This document shows, in pieces, positions 26,311 through 33,782 of a stretch of DNA of 64,000 nt. The first letter of the stretch is position 1. Every line of letters starts with the position of its first letter. Origin of the DNA: Aquimarina sp. Aq78 (GTDB lineage Bacteria > Bacteroidota > Bacteroidia > Flavobacteriales > Flavobacteriaceae); the NCBI RefSeq assembly GCF_900299525.1, contig NZ_OMKA01000029.1, positions 298,986-362,985 of the forward strand. The letters are read 5' to 3'. The notes under the pieces are model-generated. The model ran no database searches, was not told the origin of the DNA, and was given only the letters and a program-made list of their open reading frames with translations. Both the position numbers and the translations under genes were made by a program.

Positions 26311-26327
26311 ATGCAACAGCATTGCAT
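26311..26327. promoter_or_regulatory. TGCAACA-N3-TTGCA operator, distal copy
   Basis: ATGCAA-CAGCA-TTGCAT. It shares the TGCAACAnnnTTGCA frame with the perfect palindrome 38 bases downstream. Both are upstream of the peptide gene. Confidence 0.55.
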
Positions 26328-26348
26328 CTGATACACATATCTTATATA

Positions 26349-26365
26349 TTGCAACAATGTTGCAA
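26349..26365. promoter_or_regulatory. TGCAACA-N3-TTGCA operator, perfect copy
   Basis: TTGCAACA-A-TGTTGCAA, a perfect 8-1-8 palindrome 60 bases before the peptide gene ATG. Size and symmetry fit a dimeric repressor such as a Fur-family protein, one of which is encoded at 39438-39866. It is not the classical Fur box. A TATAAT-like sequence follows at 26403-26408. Confidence 0.6.
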
Positions 26366-26425
26366 CAAAGGGCGAGCCGAAAACCTTAAAAAACAGAGTA
26401 GGTATAATCTTAATTTATTGTAATC

Positions 26426-26536
26426 ATGCAAATTAAAAAAGAAGCGCTAATCTCTCAGATTCTAGCCGAAAAATCAGCCAATCCAGTTGGAGGTACACAT
26501 TGTAGTAACTGTGGACATTGTTCATCTACATTGTAG
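26426..26536 (+). CDS. Candidate RiPP precursor peptide (36 aa, CxxCxxC core)
   Basis: A 36-codon gene with ATG at 26426 and TAG at 26534. The N-terminal part (MQIKKEALISQILAEKS) looks like a charged amphipathic leader. It is followed by a double glycine (ANPVGG, residues 22-23) and a 13-residue core THCSNCGHCSSTL with Cys26, Cys29 and Cys32 and two histidines. Leader, GG site and Cys-rich core fit a ribosomally made, modified peptide; the CxxCxxC with His neighbours suggests metal binding or thioether/heterocycle modification. Supporting context: paired operators upstream, a strong terminator directly downstream, an RRE-like protein in the operon, and export genes divergent from it. It is too short for most gene finders. 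Confidence 0.7.
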   Translation: MQIKKEALISQILAEKSANPVGGTHCSNCGHCSSTL

Positions 26537-26546
26537 ACATCTATTG

Positions 26547-26578
26547 CGGTAGTATGATAAATCGTACTACCGTTTTTT
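26547..26578 (+). terminator. Strong intrinsic terminator or attenuator after the peptide gene
   Basis: CGGTAGTA (26547-26554) pairs with TACTACCG (26565-26572); the stem extends inward through a T-G pair and G-C, A-T pairs, followed by six T residues. It sits 10 bases after the peptide stop and 15 bases before the next gene. Partial termination here would give abundant precursor transcript and less of the downstream genes, the usual bacteriocin layout. Confidence 0.9.
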
Positions 26579-26592
26579 AATAAGATTTAAGC

Positions 26593-27072
26593 ATGAAAAG
26601 GTTAGACAAAAAACAATTAGAAAATATTCTTCAGTTTAAAAATGAAGACATTATTTCGAGGTTTAATGATATGTATCAAATAGAAACCGAAGAAGTAAAT
26701 GACATTTTTAATGAAACACTCAAGTTTTTATTCATAAGTCAGATTCCAGGAGTTTTTATACCAGATGATCTTTTAATTATCGACGAAATGTGGCATAATA
26801 TGATTCTTTTTACTCCTCAATATCACGAGTTTAGTAAGGAATACTTTAACACAACTTATTTTCATCATGTTCCTGCTTCAAAAAAAGAAAAAGAAGATCG
26901 TACAAGAAATATGATGAAAGACCCAGAAAAAGCCAAAAAAGAGTATTTGCAAAAGTTAGAGTTTTTACTATCTGTAACCTATGATTATTTAGGAGAAAAA
27001 ACGGTTGAAAAATGGTTCAGGAAGTATGCAAACCAATATAGCAAAGAACAACTTAAAGCATTAAGAAAATAG
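26593..27072 (+). CDS. GRDP-like (glycine-rich-domain-containing-protein-like) protein
   Basis: The 159-residue soluble protein has the core pattern of the GRDP-like family: FLFISQIPGVFIPDDLLIIDEMWHNMILFT with the conserved D-x-x-WH, then QYHEFSKEYF and FHHVP. The invariant His and Asp residues suggest a metal or catalytic site, though the activity of this family is unknown. The C-terminal half is helical and lysine-rich. Its start is 15 bases after the peptide terminator and its stop is 2 bases before the next ATG. In this context it is the best candidate for a maturation enzyme or chaperone of the peptide. Confidence 0.75.
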   Translation: MKRLDKKQLENILQFKNEDIISRFNDMYQIETEEVNDIFNETLKFLFISQIPGVFIPDDLLIIDEMWHNMILFTPQYHEFSKEYFNTTYFHHVPASKKEKEDRTRNMMKDPEKAKKEYLQKLEFLLSVTYDYLGEKTVEKWFRKYANQYSKEQLKALRK

Positions 27073-27074
27073 TC

Positions 27075-27992
27075 ATGAGTATTTTTCCAAAAAGAGCTAT
27101 CCCTGGTAAGACTGTTACTATTCACTGGAACTTTAATATCTCTGCCTTAAAAAATGTACATGTGTTTCCTTGGGTTAGAATAGGTGTCAAAGACCCTAAC
27201 GGAAATGTTACTATGCTTTTTGAAGAACATGTTTTGGGGTTACCAAACCCCATAAACGATGTAACACAAGAGAAAGAACAATCACTTAAATACTTAAATA
27301 AAAATGTTCCATTACTGTTATTAGCAGATTATTTGAGTGGAGCTTGTAAAAGAGAACAATTAATACAAATACTCAAGAATATTCAATCCGGAAGACACTA
27401 TTACTTTACATATACCATTCCTAACAATGCACCTTTAGGCAAATACACACTTATTTCAGAAGTACACAGTTCTGGAGAAATAAAGTATTCTAAAACAGCA
27501 GTTGATGATTTCTTTTTTGTTGAAAGAATAACACTAGATAAAATTATAGAAAATGAAGAAAGAAAAGCTATAATTATAAATCATTCATCCGAAAAAACTC
27601 CTATAAAAATCGTTGAATGTTACCAAAACAAGCAAGGAGAATTAAAAACTAAAGTACGTGTTTTTGAAATTGAACCTCTTCAGGAAACAACAATAAAACT
27701 TTCTTCGAATAAAGAATTCTTATTATACAATGAAGAAAGAGAAGTACTTCCTCTAACTACCTCATCATCCTATTTATTAAGAAATCAGCAGGTACTCGAA
27801 ATTCATAAAGAAGATGAAAAAACCTATTTATTAAAGAAAGATAAAGATGAAGCCTATCAATTAACTCCCGAAACAAAACAATTGTGGGAAAAATCAAATG
27901 GTTTATTTCATAAAGATGAAATGTCAGAGATAGAAAAAGCAATTTTTAAAGAAATGAGTTCAGAAGAGTTAATTCAGGAAATTAATTTATAA
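27075..27992 (+). CDS. Uncharacterised protein with beta-sandwich start and RRE-like C-terminus
   Basis: The 305-residue soluble protein has an N-terminal beta-rich region (about 1-150; IPGKTVTIHWNFN, FPWVRIGVKDPNGNVTMLFEEHVLG, then GKYTLISEVHSSGE) resembling an Ig-like sandwich. A middle beta domain follows (160-225). The C-terminal region (about 235-305) has strand pairs LLRNQQVLEIHK and TYLLKKDKDEAYQLTPETKQLWEK followed by helices; this order resembles PqqD-type RiPP recognition elements, which bind leader peptides. That resemblance is by eye only. It lies directly behind the GRDP-like gene, so the pair probably acts on the peptide. Confidence 0.6.
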   Translation: MSIFPKRAIPGKTVTIHWNFNISALKNVHVFPWVRIGVKDPNGNVTMLFEEHVLGLPNPINDVTQEKEQSLKYLNKNVPLLLLADYLSGACKREQLIQILKNIQSGRHYYFTYTIPNNAPLGKYTLISEVHSSGEIKYSKTAVDDFFFVERITLDKIIENEERKAIIINHSSEKTPIKIVECYQNKQGELKTKVRVFEIEPLQETTIKLSSNKEFLLYNEEREVLPLTTSSSYLLRNQQVLEIHKEDEKTYLLKKDKDEAYQLTPETKQLWEKSNGLFHKDEMSEIEKAIFKEMSSEELIQEINL

Positions 27993-28061
27993 CAAATAAC
28001 ATTCTATTCTTAAAAAATCAGAATACATAATTAAATACAATAAATCGTCTACTACTTCTAT

Positions 28062-30437
28062 ATGCAATATATCTCATATTTTATACTTGTTTTTTTACTA
28101 ATCCCAATCATTTCTATAGGTCAGGAAGGAGTAATTTCTGGTACGATAACCAACGAAAAAGGAACCCCTTTATCTACTGTCCATATATATATTCCTGAAA
28201 TAAATAAAAGCACCGTATCCGATACTTCAGGAGTTTTTAGAATAGAACATTTAAAATTGAGAGACTACCAGATTGTGATATCCCATATAGGATATCAAAC
28301 ACAGCAAAAAACAATAACACTACTTAAAAATCAACCCGAAATAAAAATAATAATTCGCCTTGCTAAACAACTTGATGAATTAAGTGAAGTAACAGTATTG
28401 AGTACATCTGAAGCAACAAAAATTAGAAATAGTACAACAACAGTATCTGTTATAGAAGCTAAAAAAATTAATAATAGATCTGTCACTACATCTGATCTTT
28501 TAAGTACAGTACCCGGAGTACAAATAAGACAAAGCGGAGGAGTTGGAAATGCCACAGAAATCTCTATTCAAGGATTAAGTGGTAGACAAGTAAAGCTTTT
28601 TGTAAATGGAGTTCCCATGGATTTTTTACTCCCCGTAGAAGAATTAGGAATAGGCCCCTCTTTGGCTATGCTTCCTGTTAATCTTATTAAACGAATGGAA
28701 GTATATAAAGGCGCTGTTCCGGTAAGTATGGGGGCAGATGCACTAGGAGGCGCTATTAACATAGTTACAAGAAAAGAGAAATATGATTTTTTTGAAACAT
28801 CGGCAGCATATAGTTCATTTAATACTTGGCAAGCAACAGTAAATGCGAGAAAAGTAATGCCTTCTGGCCTAACAGCAGGGTTAACAGGGTATTACACGTA
28901 TTCAGACAATAATTACACACTAAACGATGTAACACTTATTAATGAACAAGGTAATCCAGAATCAATTTCTGCAAAAAAGTTTCACGATGCTTTTAGAAGT
29001 TATATGATAAAAGGTGATGTAGGGTTGATAGATCAATCCTGGGCAGATTATATAACACTCAATTTTTCTTATGCAAATTTATATGATGAGATTCAGCATA
29101 ATTTCGAAATGAGACAACCTTACGGGGAAGCACTTAACAAAGTATCTGTATACAATAACGCATTACAATATGAAAAAAAAGATCTTATAAAAAACCTTGA
29201 TGCTAATCTATACATAGGATACAATAGAATTATTACTAATTTTGATGATACAACACTTAATATATACAACTGGAGAGGAGAAGTTATTGGGCAGAGAACC
29301 TCTGGAGGCGAGATTACACCTTCTCAAAATAAATTAAAACTTACCGGAGATAATATTTCGGGAAGAATTAATCTAAAATATAATGTCAATACTACTTCAC
29401 GAATTCTCTTTAATGGTGTGACCTCTTTTTTTGAACGATCAGGAGAAGATCCCGTTGCAGCTGCGTTTTACGGAAATGATTACTATAAAAACCCTGTACA
29501 TATCAATAAAATTATTAGTGGGATAGGTCTAGAAAAAGACTTTCTAGATAAAAAAATAGTAAGTCACAGTGCTGTAAAATTATATCACTATACCGCAAAA
29601 GGTTTTGAAATTGAAAATAATGAAATCGATGAGGTAGAACAGCAAAAGACAGAATTTGGAGCAAGTCAATCTTTTTCCTGGAGGCATAATCGTAATTTTT
29701 TAAGTAAACTATCTTATGAGTATGCCACAAGGTTACCAGATAGAATTGAAACTTTAGGAGATTTTAGTGTTGCAGTAGCAGCCAATCCCAATTTAAAACC
29801 CGAAAGAAGTCATAATATTAATCTCGGAGGGAGTTTTAAAGAAGAAGCATGGAGCATAGAAGCTAATGGTTTTTTTAGAGAGATAGAGAATATTATTATA
29901 CTTCAAGCGGTTCCACCTCCTGTTTTGAGTACCTATCAAAATTTATTAAAAACAAGAATTATAGGGGTCGAAGGTGAAATTAGCATGCGACCATTATCAT
30001 GGTTAAATATTACGCTAAATGGCACTTTTCAGGATTTGCGAAACCGATCCAAAAAAGAAGCTTCAGGAGTATCTAACGATCGCTATTTTGGAGCTCGTCT
30101 ACCCAACAAACCGTATCTATTCGGAAATGGAGAAATTCAAATTACCAGAAATAGTTTAATGAAGCGTAATGACCAATTACAAGTATGGTGGTCTACCCGC
30201 TATGTAGAAGAATTTTTTAGGTATTGGGAGATTGATGGACGAAAAGAAGATAAACTAGTCGTGCCAACTCAATGGCTTCATAATATAGGAATTGCATATA
30301 CAGGAAGGCATAAGCAATATACTGTAACTCTCGAAACTCACAACATATTTGATCAACAAGCCTATGATAATTTTGGAGTTCAAAAACCAGGAAGATCATG
30401 GCATCTTAAGTTAAAAACCTCACTATTTAAATCATAA
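28062..30437 (+). CDS. TonB-dependent outer-membrane receptor (siderophore class)
   Basis: The 791-residue protein has a signal peptide (to about SIGQ, residue 21), a carboxypeptidase-D-regulatory-like domain (25-110; GVISGTITNEKGTPLSTVHIYIPE), a plug domain (about 120-235; SDLLSTVPGVQIRQSGG, SGRQVKLFVNGVPMD, ADALGGAINIVTRK) and a 22-strand-type barrel ending LKLKTSLFKS. It is not SusC-like in size (SusC are about 1000). It should import a chelate or peptide using TonB energy. Together with the DUF4374-like lipoprotein 16 bases downstream it resembles XusA-XusB of Bacteroides. First gene of a long tight operon. Confidence 0.92.
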   Translation: MQYISYFILVFLLIPIISIGQEGVISGTITNEKGTPLSTVHIYIPEINKSTVSDTSGVFRIEHLKLRDYQIVISHIGYQTQQKTITLLKNQPEIKIIIRLAKQLDELSEVTVLSTSEATKIRNSTTTVSVIEAKKINNRSVTTSDLLSTVPGVQIRQSGGVGNATEISIQGLSGRQVKLFVNGVPMDFLLPVEELGIGPSLAMLPVNLIKRMEVYKGAVPVSMGADALGGAINIVTRKEKYDFFETSAAYSSFNTWQATVNARKVMPSGLTAGLTGYYTYSDNNYTLNDVTLINEQGNPESISAKKFHDAFRSYMIKGDVGLIDQSWADYITLNFSYANLYDEIQHNFEMRQPYGEALNKVSVYNNALQYEKKDLIKNLDANLYIGYNRIITNFDDTTLNIYNWRGEVIGQRTSGGEITPSQNKLKLTGDNISGRINLKYNVNTTSRILFNGVTSFFERSGEDPVAAAFYGNDYYKNPVHINKIISGIGLEKDFLDKKIVSHSAVKLYHYTAKGFEIENNEIDEVEQQKTEFGASQSFSWRHNRNFLSKLSYEYATRLPDRIETLGDFSVAVAANPNLKPERSHNINLGGSFKEEAWSIEANGFFREIENIIILQAVPPPVLSTYQNLLKTRIIGVEGEISMRPLSWLNITLNGTFQDLRNRSKKEASGVSNDRYFGARLPNKPYLFGNGEIQITRNSLMKRNDQLQVWWSTRYVEEFFRYWEIDGRKEDKLVVPTQWLHNIGIAYTGRHKQYTVTLETHNIFDQQAYDNFGVQKPGRSWHLKLKTSLFKS

Positions 30438-30453
30438 TACAAAAACTAGAGTA

Positions 30454-31638
30454 ATGAAAACGAACACATTAAAAAGAGCAGCACACATACTTTTTACAGG
30501 ATTTATTTTTACAACAATAAGCATACTATCAGGATGTAAAAGCGATGATAATTCTATTCCTCCAGAAGAAACAACTGTAAAAATAAACCATGGCCTGGCC
30601 ATAGTATCAGGTGCAGGAGATGTGAAAACAACTTTTTTACAAGGACTTACAGATCTTAATAAACCTTCGATAGACAATGCCAATGGTACAGAAGTAGGCC
30701 AGTTCTCTTCTATATATTCTGATGGAAAATCTATGTTCACGGCAGGTTTTGGTGCTCCAGCAACAATGAAAAAATTTGTGTTTGATAAAACGGGGAAAGC
30801 TATTTTAGATCAAGAAATAATAATTCCAGGATCTAATTCTTTTTCTTCTCTCGAGATTCTTAATGAAACTACCGGCTATGCAACAGTTGGAGGCGGAATA
30901 TCTAAGGTTATTCAATTTAACCCAACTACTATGAGAATTACGGGAGAAATAAATCTAAAAGATGCTGGCGATGGTCTTTTTTACTCTGATATGATTATAA
31001 GAGACACCTATCTATTTATCACTCTTAATGATTTTGGAGGATCCGGTACTGCTAAGATTGCCGTAGTAGATTTAAACACAAATTCCTTAAGTAAAATTAT
31101 AACAGATGATCGTACAGCCACACTTTTCAATACGCTTACTTCTGAAATTATGACAACAGACGCTCAAGGAGATATTTACATCCAAGCTTCAGGGTTGTTT
31201 AGCGATAAACCAAGCGGTGTTCTTAGAATCAAAGCAGGAGAAACTGAATTTGATAAAGATTACTTTTTTGATCTGAAAGCTGCCACTGGTAAAACATGTT
31301 TTGGGTTATATCATTTTGGTAACGGAGTAGCATGTACCATTATTTCTGAAAATGATGACAATTTTTTTGGAACAGACGGGGCCAATCCAGCTTTTAGATA
31401 TCGTAAAATTGATCTTTCCAGCACTACAGATTTGGGAGATTTAGAAGCTTCTTTACCCAATACATTTGCAGCATCTCGCACATCATTTATGAAAAAAGTT
31501 TCCGAAGAAGAAGTTCTTTTTGCCATTGCAGGCACAGAAGAAGATGCTTTATACAGTTATGAAATTAGCTCTGGTACCGTTTCAAGAAAAATGAAAAGTA
31601 ATAGTGGCTATATAACAGGATTGATCTCATTAAAATAA
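30454..31638 (+). CDS. DUF4374/XusB-like surface lipoprotein
   Basis: The 394-residue protein has a signal peptide and lipobox (ISILSGC, Cys28) followed by KSDDNS. The mature part shows repeated beta-strand blades (QFSSIYSDGKSMFTAGFGAPATMKKFVFDKTGKAILD, FSSLEILNETTGYATVGG, YSDMIIRDTYLFITLND), consistent with the DUF4374 beta-propeller. In Bacteroides thetaiotaomicron XusB, of this family, captures a ferric siderophore at the surface and hands it to its TonB receptor. The pairing with a receptor here suggests the same job for a metal chelate. Assignment from pattern and context. Confidence 0.75.
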   Translation: MKTNTLKRAAHILFTGFIFTTISILSGCKSDDNSIPPEETTVKINHGLAIVSGAGDVKTTFLQGLTDLNKPSIDNANGTEVGQFSSIYSDGKSMFTAGFGAPATMKKFVFDKTGKAILDQEIIIPGSNSFSSLEILNETTGYATVGGGISKVIQFNPTTMRITGEINLKDAGDGLFYSDMIIRDTYLFITLNDFGGSGTAKIAVVDLNTNSLSKIITDDRTATLFNTLTSEIMTTDAQGDIYIQASGLFSDKPSGVLRIKAGETEFDKDYFFDLKAATGKTCFGLYHFGNGVACTIISENDDNFFGTDGANPAFRYRKIDLSSTTDLGDLEASLPNTFAASRTSFMKKVSEEEVLFAIAGTEEDALYSYEISSGTVSRKMKSNSGYITGLISLK

Positions 31639-31645
31639 TATAAAA

Positions 31646-32344
31646 ATGCTTGAAGCAATTGATTTAACAAAAAAATTTGGAGATTTCATCGCTCTAAAAT
31701 CTTTAAATCTTACCATAAAAGAAGGTGAGATTTTTTGCCTGTTGGGAGCAAATGGGGCAGGAAAATCTACCACCATTAATCTATTTCTAAATTTTATAGA
31801 TGCCACTCATGGTAAAGCAATGATTAATAATATGGATGTCTCCAAGCATAAGGAAACCAAACAATTACTATCCTATATTCCTGAAAACCTGATGCTATAC
31901 AAAAACCTTAGTGGGCTAGAGAATTTGAGGTTTTTTTGTGGATTAGGAGGAGGAAATCAAAGCAAAGGTGAGCTGGAAGAACTATTAGAACAATCAGGCT
32001 TACAGATAGATTTTATACACAAAAGAGTAAGTAGTTATTCGAAAGGAATGCGTCAAAAGGTAGGTATCGCTTTGGCAAGAGCACGAGGAGCAAAAGTATT
32101 ATTGCTCGATGAACCCACATCTGGACTCGATCCCAAAGCCAGTAACGAATTTTCTGAATTGCTATTGAACATGAAAGAAAAAGGAGTTACTACCTTAATG
32201 GCAACTCATGATCTTTTTAGAGCAAAAGACACTGGTACACATATTGGCATTATGAAAGAAGGTATGCTATTAGAAAAATTTGAATCTAAAGATGTTAGTT
32301 TCCAGGATCTTGAAAAATTGTACTTAAAACATATGCACAATTAA
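31646..32344 (+). CDS. ABC transporter ATPase (ABC-2 type)
   Basis: The 232-residue ATPase has Walker A GANGAGKSTT (residues 36-45), Q-loop region LSYIPENLMLYKNLSG, signature SYSKGMRQKVGIALA, Walker B VLLLDEPTSGLD and H-loop MATHD, all intact. It belongs to the CcmA/NatA-like class that pairs with ABC-2 permeases. It starts 7 bases after the lipoprotein stop, and the first permease begins 1 base after its end, so the transporter is one unit with both following genes. Confidence 0.95.
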   Translation: MLEAIDLTKKFGDFIALKSLNLTIKEGEIFCLLGANGAGKSTTINLFLNFIDATHGKAMINNMDVSKHKETKQLLSYIPENLMLYKNLSGLENLRFFCGLGGGNQSKGELEELLEQSGLQIDFIHKRVSSYSKGMRQKVGIALARARGAKVLLLDEPTSGLDPKASNEFSELLLNMKEKGVTTLMATHDLFRAKDTGTHIGIMKEGMLLEKFESKDVSFQDLEKLYLKHMHN

Positions 32345-32345
32345 A

Positions 32346-33782
32346 ATGAAGAATCCAGTATTCCTGATTGCTAAAAAAGAAATACAAATTGCATTACGGC
32401 AGAAATTGATCACAGCTCTGGCAATTGTCATCATGGGATTGCTTAGTGTAGCCTTATATGCAGGATATATAGCATATACACAACAACAAACTGTAGTAGA
32501 AAATGCACAAGAAAAAAGCAGAAAAGAATGGTTGGAACAAGGGGACAAACACCCGCACATAGCTGCACACTATGGTACTTTTGTATTTAAACCAAAAACC
32601 ATTTTAAGTCTGTTTGATTTTGGGCTGGATACTTTTACAGGGACTTCAGTATATCTGGAGGCGCATTATCAGCATGAGTTTATGTTTCGTCCGGCACAAG
32701 ATCACAGTAGTATGATTCGGTTTGGAGAACTTAGTGCTTCATTGGTATTACAAGTATTAATTCCTTTACTTATTATATTTTTGGCATTTCCTGCATTTAC
32801 AGAAGAAAGAGAAAACGGAACTCTTAAGTTATTAGTAAGTCAGGGAGTTTCTTACACTCCAATTATTTGGGGGAAAATACTAGCATATTTAAGTATTCTT
32901 TTTGCTATAGTATTCCCATTTTTTGCCTTAGCCATTATTCTATCTACGGGAATAACAACTTCAGACAGTATTCCCGATCCTTGGCTACGTGTACTGTTTT
33001 TGATACTTATATATGCATTGTACTTGTTGATTTTTGTTTCTTTTTCAGTATGGGTTTCTATTCAATCATCAACGGGGAGAAATGCATTACTTACTTTACT
33101 AACCTGCTGGATTCTTTTTACCATTATTATCCCAAAAACAACGGCTAATTTAGGAGAAAGTCTCTACCCTCTACCCTCTATGAAAATTTATAGAGAAGCA
33201 ATCCAAAAAGACATTAGAAATGGTTTAGACGGTAAAACTCCAAAAACTACTCGAGAAGAGCAATTAAAAAAGAAATACCTTCAGGATTATAAAGTAGATT
33301 CAATTCACAAATTACCATTAAATTTTGAAGGAATACGTATGCAAGTGGGAGAGGATTATGGAAACAAGGTATATGATATACATTGGAAAAGATTAATAAA
33401 AATTTTCGATAAACAAAACCGTATCAGCAGTCTATCAAGTTTTATCACTCCATATTTGTCTATACGTAATGTATCTATGGGACTTACAGCCACAGATCTC
33501 CATACTTCTATTCATTTTCAGAAAACAACAGAAAAGTACCGCAGAGAATTAATCCGGAAAATGAATCATGATATGGCTCAAAACTCCAGGTATGGAGAGT
33601 TTTATGAATATAAAGCAAGTAAAAACTTATGGAAAACAGTCAACGGTTTTCGTTATAAAACAATGCCAGCGTATAAGATACTACTATTATATCGAATAGA
33701 ACTATTGTCATTATGTTGTTGGGCAATTCTCGTTTTTTTCCTTCTAGGATATTCATCCCGTAAAATCAAACCAGTATTATGA
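32346..33782 (+). CDS. ABC-2 permease with DUF3526 domain (subunit 1)
   Basis: The 478-residue membrane protein has a first helix at about 20-42, a long extracytoplasmic loop (about 43-135; FGLDTFTGTSVYLEAHY), five or so helices between 140 and 270 with the conserved FTEERENGTLKLLVSQGVSY coupling motif, a second large loop (275-445) and a last helix. The second loop has the DUF3526 pattern (LPLNFEGIRMQVGEDYGNKVYD, LSSFITPYLSIRNVSMGLTATDLHT, EYKASKNLWKTVNGFRY). Such permeases are NosY-like; substrates are largely unknown. Its stop overlaps the next start (ATGA). Confidence 0.85.
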   Translation: MKNPVFLIAKKEIQIALRQKLITALAIVIMGLLSVALYAGYIAYTQQQTVVENAQEKSRKEWLEQGDKHPHIAAHYGTFVFKPKTILSLFDFGLDTFTGTSVYLEAHYQHEFMFRPAQDHSSMIRFGELSASLVLQVLIPLLIIFLAFPAFTEERENGTLKLLVSQGVSYTPIIWGKILAYLSILFAIVFPFFALAIILSTGITTSDSIPDPWLRVLFLILIYALYLLIFVSFSVWVSIQSSTGRNALLTLLTCWILFTIIIPKTTANLGESLYPLPSMKIYREAIQKDIRNGLDGKTPKTTREEQLKKKYLQDYKVDSIHKLPLNFEGIRMQVGEDYGNKVYDIHWKRLIKIFDKQNRISSLSSFITPYLSIRNVSMGLTATDLHTSIHFQKTTEKYRRELIRKMNHDMAQNSRYGEFYEYKASKNLWKTVNGFRYKTMPAYKILLLYRIELLSLCCWAILVFFLLGYSSRKIKPVL

